A DNA stretch of 64,000 bases from Multifurca ochricompacta (GCA_022496185.1 WTXG01000123.1:1-64000), one strand, 5' to 3'. Shown: positions 12,391-23,523, numbered from the stretch's first letter. Numbers and translations: made by a program. The notes: generated by a model from the sequence alone, not told the origin.

Positions 12391-12957
12391 TTAATTGTTC
12401 TTAGGTGCTTCTGGATGACAGGCATGGAACTCCGAGATAAGAACTGGGGTGAAGATATCCCTGGCTGGTTCCCATGAGTTGTCAGAGTCTGGGAATCCCT
12501 TCCACTTGACAAGGTAATGTAGTTTGCACCCTTGGCCTTTACGTAGGGAGTCTAGAATTTGCTCCACTTCCCACTCTGCTTCTCCATCAACTAATTCAGG
12601 AGGGGGTCTTGGGAAGTTTTCCCCATGCAGGAGCGTCTCCTTGTAGGGCATCAAGAGTTTGGCATGGAAGACTGGATGAATTCTCCATGTGGATGGAAGC
12701 TCGAGTTCATATGACATGTCTGACAGCTTCCTTGTTATCTTGAAAGGTCCATGATGTCAGGGTGCTAGTTTGGCTGTGGGGTGTGATGTGTGAATGTTCT
12801 TCCCTTCCAACCACACAAGGTCATTGGTCTGATAAGGTGTGAACTTCGAGGGTTTTTCCAACAGGGTCCTTTGCACCTTCAACAGATTCTCATTGGCCAA
12901 TTTCCTGATCTCTTCCCATTGGCTGATACATTGCGCAGCTGATGGAACATTCATGGG
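12391..12957 (-). pseudogene. Element C integrase C-terminus and chromodomain
   Basis: Contains the linker LVWLEGKNIHTSHPTAKLAP, then a stop where other copies have Arg before RHGPFKI, then ELELPSTWRIHPVFHAKLL. The chromodomain follows (EAEWEVEQIL...LVKWKGFPDSDNSWEP) and ends HPEAPKNN-stop. Chromodomains of this class bind methylated histone H3 and steer integration in characterised fungal and plant elements. Confidence 0.8.
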
Positions 12958-13538
12958 TGTCATGAACTGACACCCTAGAAAACCTCCTGACCCCCAGAAA
13001 TCCTCAGACGCTCCCAGAGACCTTGTAAAACCCTCAGAGACGAAGATAACCCTAGATTAAGACCAGAGAAGGGCCAGTCCGGACCAGGGCCGGACTCCTG
13101 CCAAATTGGAGACCTGTGGGAAGAGTACTAACAAAACCCCACAATGCCTAAACAGCAGTCCACAAACTGCTGGACTGCGGACTGCGGACTGCGGATTTCT
13201 AAGCCCAAAAGTGGGGCTATTCTCATTGGTGGATCAGTAGGGAGTTAAAGCGAAGTTAACCTCCCCTAAAGTGGTGCACAGACCAAAGTCCCGGTTGTAA
13301 TTACGTATATAAACCCTTTGGGAATAGAATGGACAGCTCCAGACTGTCCACTTGTGATCCGGTTCCTGATTACCTAGGAGATTAGCCCCACCTTGTGGAA
13401 GGCTTCTCATCCCTTGCCCTTGAGCTGTTCGCTTCGTCTCTCTTGCACTTTCACCCTCACTCTCACCTTTTGCCCACTTCCAAATCCCTCCCCCTGCATA
13501 CAACCCACTGTCCAGGCAGTCGACAGTGAGTTGTAACA
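12958..13538 (+). repeat. 5' LTR of element D
   Basis: 581 bp, TGTCATGAAC...GTTGTAACA. TATATAAA at 13307-13314; AGACTGTCCA at 13341-13350 starts 34 nt after the TATA start and is complementary to the primer site at 13541-13550. A short GGACTGC tandem lies near 13170-13195 and varies between copies. Confidence 0.9.
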
Positions 13539-13540
13539 TT

Positions 13541-13550
13541 TGGACAGTCT
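13541..13550 (+). promoter_or_regulatory. Primer-binding site of D, probable self-priming type
   Basis: TGGACAGTCT lies 2 nt after the 5' LTR and is the exact complement of AGACTGTCCA at the predicted mRNA 5' end (13341-13350). This matches the Tf1/sushi arrangement, in which the folded 5' end of the transcript primes reverse transcription. It is inferred from base complementarity only. Confidence 0.65.
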
Positions 13551-13585
13551 CTTTCACAGCAGACAGTGACTGACAAAGTGCCCTA

Positions 13586-14134
13586 GTGTCCCAGAACAGC
13601 TCCCCTTTGACCAACTCTTCGGATCAAGCAGCCTCCCCCCCCTACGAGCTTACCCCCCCCCATGAAATTCTCAACTTTGCTGCCCTAGTAGAGGCAGCTG
13701 CCACAGCATCTCCAGCTCCCCCTTCGTCTGTTTTGCCTCCTCTGGAACTCCCAGAACTTCATCCTTTCCTTGTTAACCCCCCCATCTTCACAGACCCCCC
13801 TTACCTCCCCACTTACGCTGAACCTTCCCCAGAACCAGAAGAGCTCGCCTTCCCTACCCTTTCCCTTGCAGCAGTCACCCAAGAAGAAGAACGCCTCACC
13901 CAGGCCCAGACAATCTTGATCAGTAACACTACCACCTGGTCTGACCTCGAAACCCCCACAGAAAACACCTCTGACTTTGAAGAAAGTTCTCCTGCATCCC
14001 ACCGACGTTGCCTCTGTGACATTGATCTCTGTACCTGTAGTTTTCGTCCAGACACCCCCCCCACTCCCCCAGGCATAGTATTGTGGAGACCATCAGCCTT
14101 TGATACATACTTACCTTCACATTACTCGATCTAA
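13586..14134 (+). CDS. Element D ORFa, Pro-rich protein upstream of gag, unknown function
   Basis: About 182 codons directly after an in-frame TAG; the first codon is GTG and no ATG opens the frame, so initiation is unclear. The product is rich in Pro, Ser and acidic residues with a short Cys cluster (RRCLCDIDLCTCSF) near the C-terminus. It lies 48 bp after the LTR. Frames step -1 from ORFa to ORFb to ORFc/gag to pol. No family recognised; it could be a degenerate leader peptide. Confidence 0.4.
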   Translation: MSQNSSPLTNSSDQAASPPYELTPPHEILNFAALVEAAATASPAPPSSVLPPLELPELHPFLVNPPIFTDPPYLPTYAEPSPEPEELAFPTLSLAAVTQEEERLTQAQTILISNTTTWSDLETPTENTSDFEESSPASHRRCLCDIDLCTCSFRPDTPPTPPGIVLWRPSAFDTYLPSHYSI

Positions 14135-14166
14135 GTAGGGAAAAGAAATAAAAACTCCTTTGCATC

Positions 14167-14898
14167 GTGGCTAGTATTACTGACTGGGCTATCAACCTGG
14201 CGTCCCAACACAGAAGAAGTCAGTCCAACTCCCCCCAAGACAGAAGAAGAAACCCTAGAAGACGTAGCAGTAACGACACACCCGCCACACCTGCCCCCCA
14301 TCGCACCTCCAGAAGACAAAGAGCCCAAACCCACCCTAGCCCGAGTGCACCACCGCCAGAACGACCAATTCCCCCTGTTCCCGAACCCTTCCTTGCTCAT
14401 CTAAACTACTCCCCCATCCCACCAACATCCACCCAGCTTGCCTCAACGACAACACCCTTCCTGAATCTCCCAGTAGTAGAATCAGATCAGTCCTGATCCC
14501 GATCCCCTTCCATTGTTCACCAGGTCAACCACATCTACCCTGCCACAGATATCTACATCTCTGGGACATTACCAACTCGAAACCCCAGCGAACTATGAGA
14601 ATTCCACCTTCACTGCTCTGCCCAGCTTGCAACTCAAAGGGCCAATCACCTTGACGTCTACCATCCCTTGAGTGAAGCTAACCGTATCACCACAGACCCC
14701 CTGTACTTTGAGAATCTCCTTTGGCGACTCCGCATTGTTATCTCTGCTCCAGGAATAGTTGAAGAGTATTACTGGATCCATAGAAACATCCGCAACTACC
14801 ATCTAGACTGTGCCGTCCTTCGCCCAGCCTATCAAGTCTACTACGCTTGGAACGCCCAAGGGTGGACTACATACCGCCTTAGCACCCACTCTGAATGA
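14167..14898 (+). pseudogene. Element D ORFb, unknown protein upstream of gag
   Basis: One frame from 14167 (GTG) to TGA at 14896-14898, interrupted by TGA codons near 14494 and 14596. The N-terminal half is basic and Ser/Pro/Arg-rich. The C-terminal part (LYFENLLWRLRIVISAPGIV...YYAWNAQGWTTYRL) looks like a folded domain with many aromatics. Its stop overlaps the ATG of ORFc as ATGA. No family recognised. Confidence 0.45.
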
Positions 14899-15365
14899 CC
14901 TCAGAACGACCTCTTACTGCTGAAGAATTAGCTCGAGTCCCCTTTGGCTTTACCCACCCTATCTTTGACTATGACGACCGTGCTTTTGTTGCTACCTGGA
15001 AAGGAGACAACTACTACACTCAGACTCTTGGACATGACTGGAAACGCCTTCGGGACAGTCGCATCCTTCCTGTAAACGAATATCTCAGTAACTTCCCTAA
15101 CATCGACCTCATCAGCAACCTTGACCCCCACACATTCTACGGAACATACAATGGAAAGGAAGTCCGTTGGTCTGACACCCATACAGCGTGGGTCTATCTT
15201 AATAACCACTGTGTCCAATTCCCAGTTGCTTCTATCACCTCAGACGAAGAAGAAGTATCTCAGTCCCTTGAAGCTGTAGAGCAATCCCTTCGCGCTATCA
15301 CCCTCAGAACCCCCCCTACTCTCCCATCCATATCCCTTGCCTCCACAACCACTGCCATTGCTTGA
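14895..15365 (+). CDS. Element D ORFc, pre-Gag-like protein
   Basis: Starts with ATG overlapping the ORFb stop and runs 156 codons to TGA; gag starts at 15399 in the same frame. The segment HTFYGTYNGKEVRWSDTHTA resembles the pattern of the type-M pre-Gag domain (YYVYHDGRYQPVEYDDEKRV), so it may be the same module before the capsid. The homology is weak and inferred by eye. Confidence 0.55.
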   Translation: MTSERPLTAEELARVPFGFTHPIFDYDDRAFVATWKGDNYYTQTLGHDWKRLRDSRILPVNEYLSNFPNIDLISNLDPHTFYGTYNGKEVRWSDTHTAWVYLNNHCVQFPVASITSDEEEVSQSLEAVEQSLRAITLRTPPTLPSISLASTTTAIA

Positions 15366-15398
15366 CACCCCCCAAAGACACCAACACCTCTGAATATC

Positions 15399-16355
15399 AT
15401 GAGTACTACTGCCACCTCCAGTGGAAAGATCCTGGGATCACCCCCAGAATCTTTTGATGGTCAAGCTTCTAAAGCAGAACGTTTCTGGTCCCAACTAGCC
15501 AACTATTACTACCTGAATGAGGGTGCCTTCACTGATGAGAGTAGACAAGTCTCTGCAGCCCTCACCCACTTTAAACTTGATACACCAGCAGGCGAATGGG
15601 CCAGAGACTGCACCAATACTGCCCTCCAAGCCAACCCCCCTTCCTTTGGGACTTGGGACCGCTTCAGAATTGACTTTGAAAAACAGTTCATTCCAGTAGA
15701 GAGTCGCCTCCTGTCCACCAAAGCCATGTATGAAATTCGTCAAGGCACTCGCCCCTTCAATGATTGGTACCAAGAATGGTCCACCCATGCTACTTGTGCT
15801 ACAGTAGATGAAAACACCAAGATCTATGCCTTCCAAAGCATGATCAACCAAGGTCTAGGACAGAAGCTCCTTGGACTATCCCCCCAGCCCACCACACTCC
15901 GTGATCTTGTCACTAAGGCCAGAGAATTTGATGCAGCATGGCAGCTTTATGGCAAAACCACCAAGCCTCGGCCTCTCCATCTGCATGTTGGAGAAGCCAC
16001 CACTGACAACCCAGAAGCCCAAGTCAACTTTGTTGCCTCTCCCCAGCCCAGAAACCCTAACACCCCTCCACGCACTACCAAGTTAACCCCAGAAGAAAAG
16101 AAGTATCGACGAGAAAATAAGCTTTGCTTCTATTGTGGGAAGCCTAATCACATCGCCAATCAATGCCGCAGCAAGACCAGGGCCATCCAAGGTCAAGGAC
16201 CTCCTCGCCCTACCCCAGTAAGAGCCCTGGCATCAGAAGAAGCACCCCCCCAAGCACCACGACCCCCCCCTGACTACCTCTCAGTATCCGCCACCAAGAG
16301 CTATGAAGACCCAGTACCATACATGATGGACAAAGACGGACCTTCGGATTTTTAA
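15399..16355 (+). CDS. Element D Gag (capsid and nucleocapsid)
   Basis: 318 residues starting MSTTATSSGKILGSPP. The capsid-like region includes the retrotransposon Gag signature (FDGQASKAERFWSQL...FEKQFIPVESRLLSTKAMYE). The CCHC knuckle CFYCGKPNHIANQC lies near residue 245. It ends GPSDF-stop, with GGATTTT on the last two codons and pol in -1. It packages the element RNA in the cytoplasm. The frame is intact. Confidence 0.85.
   Translation: MSTTATSSGKILGSPPESFDGQASKAERFWSQLANYYYLNEGAFTDESRQVSAALTHFKLDTPAGEWARDCTNTALQANPPSFGTWDRFRIDFEKQFIPVESRLLSTKAMYEIRQGTRPFNDWYQEWSTHATCATVDENTKIYAFQSMINQGLGQKLLGLSPQPTTLRDLVTKAREFDAAWQLYGKTTKPRPLHLHVGEATTDNPEAQVNFVASPQPRNPNTPPRTTKLTPEEKKYRRENKLCFYCGKPNHIANQCRSKTRAIQGQGPPRPTPVRALASEEAPPQAPRPPPDYLSVSATKSYEDPVPYMMDKDGPSDF
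16346..16352 (+). promoter_or_regulatory. Candidate -1 ribosomal frameshift site, element D gag/pol
   Basis: G-GAT-TTT just before TAA. Slipping back one base gives GGA-TTT-TTA and continues into the pol frame. The same heptamer lies at the gag end in type M and in N. It resembles the known GGAUUUA slippery site of some retroviral pro/pol junctions. Confidence 0.55.
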
Positions 16356-19300
16356 CACGTCCTACAGCTGCACTGTCTGTGAGGACTTCTTGTAACCCCA
16401 GTGTTCCTTGTACGAGCCGCTCTGTGGTCCTAGATAACCTTGGTTTTGAGCATGTATCCTTGTTAGTGACTAGAAATGCTAGATCACCTTCTATTGTGCT
16501 CAAAGCAGAACTCATTGGACGAAACACTAGGAAGAAAATCAGTGCGCGTGCCCTAATAGATAGTGGGGCAGAAGGATTAATAATCCATCAAGACTATGCC
16601 AAAGCACATCACCTAACCTTGAGCACCCTTGCCAAGCCTCTCCGTGTCAAAAATGTGGATGGAACTAGTAACGCTAACAGAGCCATTTACTACACCACAA
16701 CCCAAATCCTAAGACTACCCCTCCAAGACCAATACCATGAAGAACTTGCAGAGTTCTATGTTACTAATATAGGGGACCATGACATTATCTTAGGAACTGA
16801 CTGGCTATGTTGCCACAACCCAGAAGTAAACTGGAAAGATGACACCCTGACCTTAAAACATTGCCCCACATCCTGCACCCTTACCATGACCCCTCTGACC
16901 TTTGCTTCGACACACCCCTCTTGCCCTGCCCTGTCTACAATCACAGTGCAACCCCTGATGGACCAGACACTCATAGCAGCAGCAGAAACCTTTGCAGCCC
17001 TAATCACAGATCACCCCATGATTACCCCAGAAGAAGTGCCTCCCAAATTCATTGTCCATATCTGTGCCAAGACTACCATGTCCACTCAGATTGCTGCAGA
17101 TCAAGTAAAGACCCCTACATCCTTAGAAGACCAACTCCCTCCTGAATACCTTGCATACCAATCTGTCTTTGAAGAGAAAGCCTCTCAACGTTTGCCACAG
17201 CACCAACCATGGGACCATGCCATAGAACTCAAACCAGATGCCAAAGTGCGTGACTGCGGCATCTACAAGCTCACCCCTGAAGAACAGAAAGCCTTGGACG
17301 TTTTCTTAAATGACCACCTGGCCAAGGGATATATCAGAGAATCTAAGTCCCCCATTGCTAGCCCCTTCTTCTTTGTAAAAAAGAAGGATGGAAAACTACG
17401 TCCTGTCCAAGATTATCGAGCCTTGAATGAAATCACAGTAAAGAATGCTTACCCCCTACCCTTGATCCCAGAACTCATTGACAAACTTCACCATGCTCGC
17501 TACTTCACCAAGTTTGATATCCGCTGGGGATATAACAATATCCGTATCAAAGAAGGAGATGAATGGAAAGCCACCTTTAAGACCAACCGAGGTCTCTTTG
17601 AACCCCTTGTCATGTTCTTTGGACTCTGTAACTCCCCTGCCACATTCCAAGCCTTCATGAATAGAGCCTTTGAAGATCTCCTTGCCACCGACCATGTTGT
17701 CATCTATATGGACGACATCTTAATATTTACAGACACCATGGACCACCACAGAACACTTACTCACCAAGTCCTCCAGCACCTCCAACAGTTTGACTTGTAT
17801 CTAAAGCCTGAGAAGTGTACCTTTGCCCAGACAACCATTGACTATCTTGGCCTAGTCATCGCAGCTGGCCGTGTCCAGATGGACCCTGCTAAATTAGAGG
17901 GTATTACGAAATGGCCTCCCCCACGCACCCTAAAACAACTCCAAGCCTTCCTTGGATTCTGCAACTTCTACCGACATTTTATCAAAGATTTCTCCCTCAT
18001 TGCCCGCCCCCTCCATGATCTCACCAAGAAAGATACCCCTTTCCTCTGGACTCCTGACCATGACCTTGCCTTTTCCACCCTAAAGAATGCCTTCACCACT
18101 GCCCCTGTCCTGCCCTCCCTGACCATACTAAAGCTTTCCGTATCATCACTGATGCCAGTGACTTTGCTATTGGTGCCATCCTTGAACAACCTGATGAACT
18201 CAATCGCTACCATCCCCTTGCCTTCCTATCCAAGTCCATGCTGGATGCTGAACGCAACTATGACATCCATGACAAAGAACTTCTTGCCATTGTTTGTGCT
18301 CTGGACACCTGGAGACACTACCTTGAGGGTGCAGCCCTTCCCTTTGAGGTGTGGACTGACCACAACAACCTGACTTACTTCCGCTCCAAGCAGAAGCTCT
18401 CTGTTACAACTCACTGTCGACTGCCTGGACAGTGGATTGTATGCGAAGGGGAAGGGATTTGGAAGTGGGCAAAGGATGAGAGTGAGGGTGAAAGTGCAAG
18501 GGAGACGAAGCGAACAGCTCAAGGGCAAGGGATGAGAAGCCTTCCACAAGATGGGGCTAATCTCCTAGGTAATCAGGAACCGGATCACAAGTGGACAGTC
18601 TGGAGCTGTCCATTCTATTCCCAAAGGGTTTATATACGTAATTACAACCGGGACTTTGGTCTGTGCACCACTTTAGGGGAGGTTAACTTCGCTTTAACTC
18701 CCTACTGATCCACCAATGAGAATAGCCCCACTTTTGGGCTTTAGAAATCCGCAGTCCGCAGTCCGCAGTCCACAGTTTGTGGACTGCTGTTTAGGCATTG
18801 TGGGGTTCTGTTAGTACTCTTCCCACAGCTCTCCAATTTGGCAGGAGTCCGGCCCTGGTCCGGACCGGCCCTTCTCTGGTCTTAATCTAGGGTTATCTTC
18901 GTCTCTGAGGGTTTTACAAGGTCTTCTGGGAGTGTCTGAGGATTTCTGGGGGGTCAGGAGGTTTTCTAGGGTGTCAGTTCATGACACTCTCCCGCCGCCA
19001 AGCACAGTGGGCCCTTGAACTGTCTCGATACAACTTCACCATTGTTCACAAACCTGGCTCTTTCAACAAATCTGATGCTCTGTCCCGGCGTCCAGACCAT
19101 AAAGAGGGGATAGAGCATGACAATGATGAGCACATACTCCTGGACTCTAAGTTTTTTCACATTCAGGCCATGAAAACCACAGTCACAACAACTCATGACT
19201 CCACTCTACACCACAGAATCAAAGACTGCCAAGAGCATGACAATGAAGTCACCCAAGCCCTGACCACCATCCTGCACAATGGGCCACGCTCCCTCGCCAA

Positions 19301-20666
19301 AGGACTGGAGGACTGGAACCTAGAAAATGGCCTAATCCTACATAAAGGCCAAGTCTACATCCCCAAGTCCCAAGAACTACGAAGAGACATTGTAAAGTTA
19401 CACCATGATTCCATTGCCACAGGACATCCAGGCAGATGGAAGACCTATGAACTAGTATCATGAGAATTTTGGTGGCCAGGAATGTCCTCCTTTGTCAAAG
19501 AATATGTGGACGGATGTGCCACCTGCCAAGAAACCAAAGTTCGACCTTGACTACCCATCCCTTTGCAACCCAATCAAGTTCCAACTCGAGTATGGGGAAC
19601 AATCACCATGGACTTCATCACAGACTTACCCCTATCTCAGTCATATGACTCCCTATTTGTGGTGGTGGACCAGTTCAGTAAAGCCACCATCATTGTTCCT
19701 TGCACCAAAGATATCACAGCTCCAGAAACCTCCAAACTATTCCTTGAACATGTATGGAGACGCACTGGCCTCCCAGACCAAGTCATCTCTGATTGAGGCC
19801 CCCAGTTTGCATCCAAAGTTATGAAGGAAATGTGGAGCAAGCTAGGAGTACAATCATCCTTGAGCACTGCCTATCACCCCCAGACTGATGGAGAGACTGA
19901 ACGGGTCAACCAAGAACTAGAACAATACCTCCGTGTCTTTTGCAACTTCCAACAAGATGACTGGGCAGAACTGATCCCCTTTATGGAGTTCGCCCACAAT
20001 GCTAGAACTCACAGTGCTACTAAAAGATCTCCCTTTGAAATCTGGTATGGCTTCCAACCAGAGTTTATTCCCCCACTCCATTTTGCCACCCCTATCCTGT
20101 CAGTTGAAGAAAGACTCCGCACCCTAGAAACTATCCGTAGTGAAGTAGCTGCTGCCCTCCAGGTGGCTGCAGAACTCATGAAACAGTCGAGACCAGATGG
20201 ACCCCTCCATGCTTTCAAAACAGGGGAGCTGGTTTGGTTGGAAGGGACAAATATACGCACCACTCACCCCAAAGCCAAACTCAGCCCCCGACGCCATGGT
20301 CCTTTTAAAGTCATACATTCTGGCCCTGTTAACTGCAAGCTTGAACTCCCTAAGTCATGGCGCATCCACCCAGTCTTTCACAACTCTCTCCTGTCCCATT
20401 ACAAAGAAACCCCAGTCCATGGACCCAACTTCACTCGACCACCACCAGAACTTGTGAATGGGGAAGAAGACCATTATGAGATAGAGACCATCTTACAGTC
20501 TGCTCACACCCCTAACAGAAAGGGCATCCGTTACCTTGTCAAATGGAAGGGCTACCCTGCCTCAGAGAACTCGTGGGTCCCCTTCACTGAAATGAAGAAT
20601 GCCATGACCCTGCTTCGGGACTTCCATCATCGACACCCCACCCTGCCTAGACCCCCACACCTCTGA
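16353..20666 (+). pseudogene. Element D pol, split by a solo LTR
   Basis: Protease (LIDSGAEGLIIHQDYA), RT (YIRESKSPIASPFFFVKKKD; VVIYMDDILIFTD near 17700), and a one-base frameshift near 18115. RNase H continues ([16 protein letters not shown]) to 18401, where an inverted LTR of the same family interrupts it. Coding resumes at 18987 or 18992 (RRQAQWALELSRYNF). Integrase carries stops at 19460-19462 and near 19795 (VISD*GPQF). The intact last part (19821-20666) has HPQTDGETERVNQELEQYL, RRHGPFKV and a chromodomain (HYEIETIL...YLVKWKGYPASENSWVP). Most stops are Arg-to-TGA. Confidence 0.85.
18402..18986 (-). mobile_element. Solo LTR of the D family, inverted inside D's pol
   Basis: 585 bp, TGTTACAACTC...TTCATGACA, the reverse complement of D's own LTRs. 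It is flanked by perfect 5-bp duplications CTCTC at 18397-18401 and 18987-18991. It marks a complete D-family insertion into D, later reduced by LTR-LTR recombination. Confidence 0.92.
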
Positions 20667-20707
20667 CAAACTTGCTGTGGCACAGCAAGGCCCTAAAGAG
20701 GGGATAG

Positions 20708-21289
20708 TGTCATGAACTGACACCCTAGAAAACCTCCTGACCCCCCAGAAATCCTCAGACGCTCCCAGAGACCTTGTAAAACCCTCAGAGACGAAGATAA
20801 CCCTAGATTAAGACCAGAGAAGGGCCGGTCTGGACCAGGGCCGGACTCCTGCCAAATTGGAGACCTGTGGGAAGAGTACTAACAAAACCCCACAATGCCT
20901 AAACAGCAGTCCACAAACTGCGGACTGCGGACTGCAGACTGCGGATTTCTAAGCCCAAAAGTGGGGCTATTCTCATTGGTGGATCAGTAGGGAGTTAAAG
21001 CGAAGTTAACCTCCCCTAAAGTGGTGCACAGACCAAAGTCCCGGTTGTAATTACGTATATAAACCCTTTGGGAATAGAATGGACAGCTCCAGACTGTCCA
21101 CTTGTGATCCGGTTCCTGATTACCTAGGAGATTAGCCCCACCTTGTGGAAGGCTTCTCATCCCTTGCCCTTGAGCTGTTCGCTTCGTCTCTCTTGCACTT
21201 TCACCCTCACTCTCACCTTTTGCCCACTTCCAAATCCCTCCCCCTCGCATACAACCCACTGTCCAGGCAGTCGACAGTGAGTTGTAACA
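20708..21289 (+). repeat. 3' LTR of element D
   Basis: 582 bp, preceded by the polypurine tract AAAGAGGGGATAG. Differences from the 5' LTR are few: a C-run length change, several CpG-type transitions and one small indel. Confidence 0.9.
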
Positions 21290-22479
21290 TCAGCTACATT
21301 ATGATCATCATGGGTGTCATTCTCCTTGTCCGAATCCTGGGGACATCTGTGGGTGCATAGAAATCCATATGGGCCACATTGCCCACACTGGTAACACAGG
21401 TCGTGGATCAGACAGTCAAGTTTGTGGTGTCCTGAGTTGTGATGTAAACACTTGCTGCACCAGCCCAATGGGTTGATGATTGTCGGAGTCATGCCTACAC
21501 GGTGGAAAATACAAAACCTACTCCAGTGCAGGTTACTGCGGCAATGACGACACCACTTGTGATTGAGAGGGCAATTCCAACTGATGTGGTACTTGCTGTT
21601 GCATCGCCAACACATCTCTCCTCGAGGGTTTTCGTGCATACGCAGCATTTTGAATCGATTGGGCAGCAGTGTTGGTGCAGCTCCCAATGATCATGGCGGG
21701 AGAGGGCATGCATAAGTGTCTGTGTACCTCTCAGCAATAGTCTGATATGCATCCCCTTGTTCCAGCCTCTTCTGGATCTCAACCAACTCCTGCTCCACTT
21801 GGAACATCCCACTGGTAAGTCTCATCATTTGTTTCGCATGTTCTTTATATTGTGAGTTGAGCGTAGTGCACAACATCAGGTTCTTCCGCAGTCTCATGAC
21901 CTCAGCCTTAAGATGCAGAAGGCACATGTTGTTCAGGACCTCATCTATTGCAAAGGCTCGTGAATCTTCAGCAGCCAGGTGTCCAAGCTGCTCGTCGCTC
22001 ATCGTGTGGTGGAGACATCCAGTGTACCTCTCCTCCAAATACATGGGTGCCCTGTAAACAGGGCCATTCTTCTTCATACAACTGGCCACATCCATACCTC
22101 CATTGGTATAGAAGATATACTTGGCTATAATGACTGTCCTGTCAGCCATAGTGATCTCCAGAGGGTAATACATCAAGGAGTTAGGATTGTTAGTGAAGAA
22201 TGGGAACTTGGGAACTTCATCATCTAGCTCCATACCCAAGAGGTCATTTGGGTGTGGCTCTTCACAATGGTCAAAGTCGTCATTTGGGTTGGGAGATTGG
22301 TTCTTGGTGCATGCTTCTGCAGCTTCATAGTCAATGGGAGAGGAAGGATGGGTGGAAGGATGGGCAGATGGGAAGTTCTCGACGACAATGGTGGAGGATG
22401 TGAAAGCGTCGATGGCAGTGTTGGCAGCAATGAAGGACATGATAGATTGGATGGTGTTAGAACATTGTTGGGGAAGCAA
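21290..22479 (-). pseudogene. Element E ORF3: accessory zinc-knuckle protein
   Basis: ATG at 22479 (MLPQQ...), with the second conserved Met MSFIAANTAIDAF 13 codons on. It is open except for one TGA near 21690, at an Arg codon in element M (PP*SLGAAP). It retains the N-terminal domain, the helical region and the knuckles CWRCNSKYHISWNC and CRHCRSNLHWSRFC plus two looser Cys/His modules. It lacks only the last approximately 30 residues, removed by D. Confidence 0.8.
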
Positions 22480-23112
22480 GTACTGGGGATTTGATGGGGT
22501 CTGGGATTGTCCCTTTTAACTGTTTTTGGGTGCTTTTGGATGTCAGGCGTGGAATTCCATGATAAGGGCCAGGGCAAAGATATTCCCAGCTGGTTCCCAT
22601 GAGTTGTCAGAGTCTGGGAATCCCTTCCACTTAACTAGGTAATGCAGTTTGCACCCTTGGCCTTTTCGTGTGGAGTCTAGAATGTGCTCCACTTCCCACT
22701 CTGCTTCTCCATCAATACAGTGCCTCACAAAACTGAGTCAATGTTTTGCACTTTTGCACTGTTTGTTGAATATTGCATCAGCCAAAACAAATATAAACAA
22801 AGTCTTGGTATACCATAAAAGGTACATGATAATGGTTATGTAATGCAACAATTATTATGTAATTCTGATCAAAACCTGTGGAGCTATGCCCATTTCAAAT
22901 TGGGGACTCATTGACTCAGTTTTGTGAGGGGGTATCAGAAATATCAGAATCTGATGTTCCACCAAATGTACAGCAACCAATCCTTAATATATGGTTACCA
23001 TAGTTATCTTAATATTGATGGGACCTGGAATAGAGCTATTTAACCATAGTTTACATTCGCAGAATATTATAATTTCCCAATGTACCCCACCTCCTCTGCT
23101 TAGAAAGAAAAC

Positions 23113-23523
23113 ATGCACTCTCTGGCCTCTGAAGGTCATTCCACTCACACTATTGCCTCCAGACTCAGCCTCAGCCAGTCCAGAGTCTCTAGGACACTCA
23201 TAACCCTCCTTCCCAACCATCAGTCACCTCATTTTGGTCATCCTTCCAAGCTCTCTGCTACCTCTGAACATGCTATCATGATACAAATCACCACAGGAAA
23301 GGTTGGCAATGTTGTCCAGGCCACAAAGCACATCAATTCCATTATCCCCAACCATGCCTCTTCACAAACTGTGAACTGGGTTCTTAAACAACATTCATTC
23401 AAGGCTGTAACAAAGAAGAAAAGGCCACTACTCTCTGCAGTACATTGCAAGAAGTACTTAGCCTTTGCTTTGAAGTACAGTGAGTGGACTGTGGAGGACT
23501 GGCATCTGACCCAAACCTGTTGA
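23113..23523 (+). pseudogene. Tc1 transposase N-terminal fragment, left arm
   Basis: Reads MHSLASEGHSTHTIASRLSL..., a paired-like helix-turn-helix DNA-binding region of Tc1 transposases, up to KKYLAFALKY at the arm end. The frame then enters the spacer and stops. The catalytic D-D-E/D core is absent. It faces inward, toward its twin. Confidence 0.8.

Larger units (their letters stand above)
12016..12957 (-). mobile_element. Element C: type-M gypsy fragment
   Basis: Minus-strand fragment holding the end of integrase, the chromodomain and the start of ORF3. It is truncated on the left within ORF3 (after ...EITMAD) by the unassigned segment and on the right within integrase (…PMNVPSAAQ) by D's 5' LTR. 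The rest of its pol is not seen on D's far side, which instead carries a different element (E). Confidence 0.8.
12958..21289 (+). mobile_element. Element D: gypsy chromodomain retrotransposon with extra 5' ORFs
   Basis: LTRs at 12958-13538 and 20708-21289 are about 99% identical. Order: three ORFs upstream of the capsid (13586-15365), gag, pol in the -1 frame, chromodomain, 3' LTR only 42 bp after pol. There is no ORF3. A solo LTR of the same family sits inverted in pol. The flanks do not match (ATGGG left, TCAGC right) and belong to two different elements (C and E). Confidence 0.85.

Noticed and set aside
20984..21259. ORF of about 90 codons antisense in the D LTR, repeated at 13234-13614 and 18238-18708
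   Set aside because: Identical because the LTRs are near-identical; no domain, and no reason to expect an antisense gene in an LTR.
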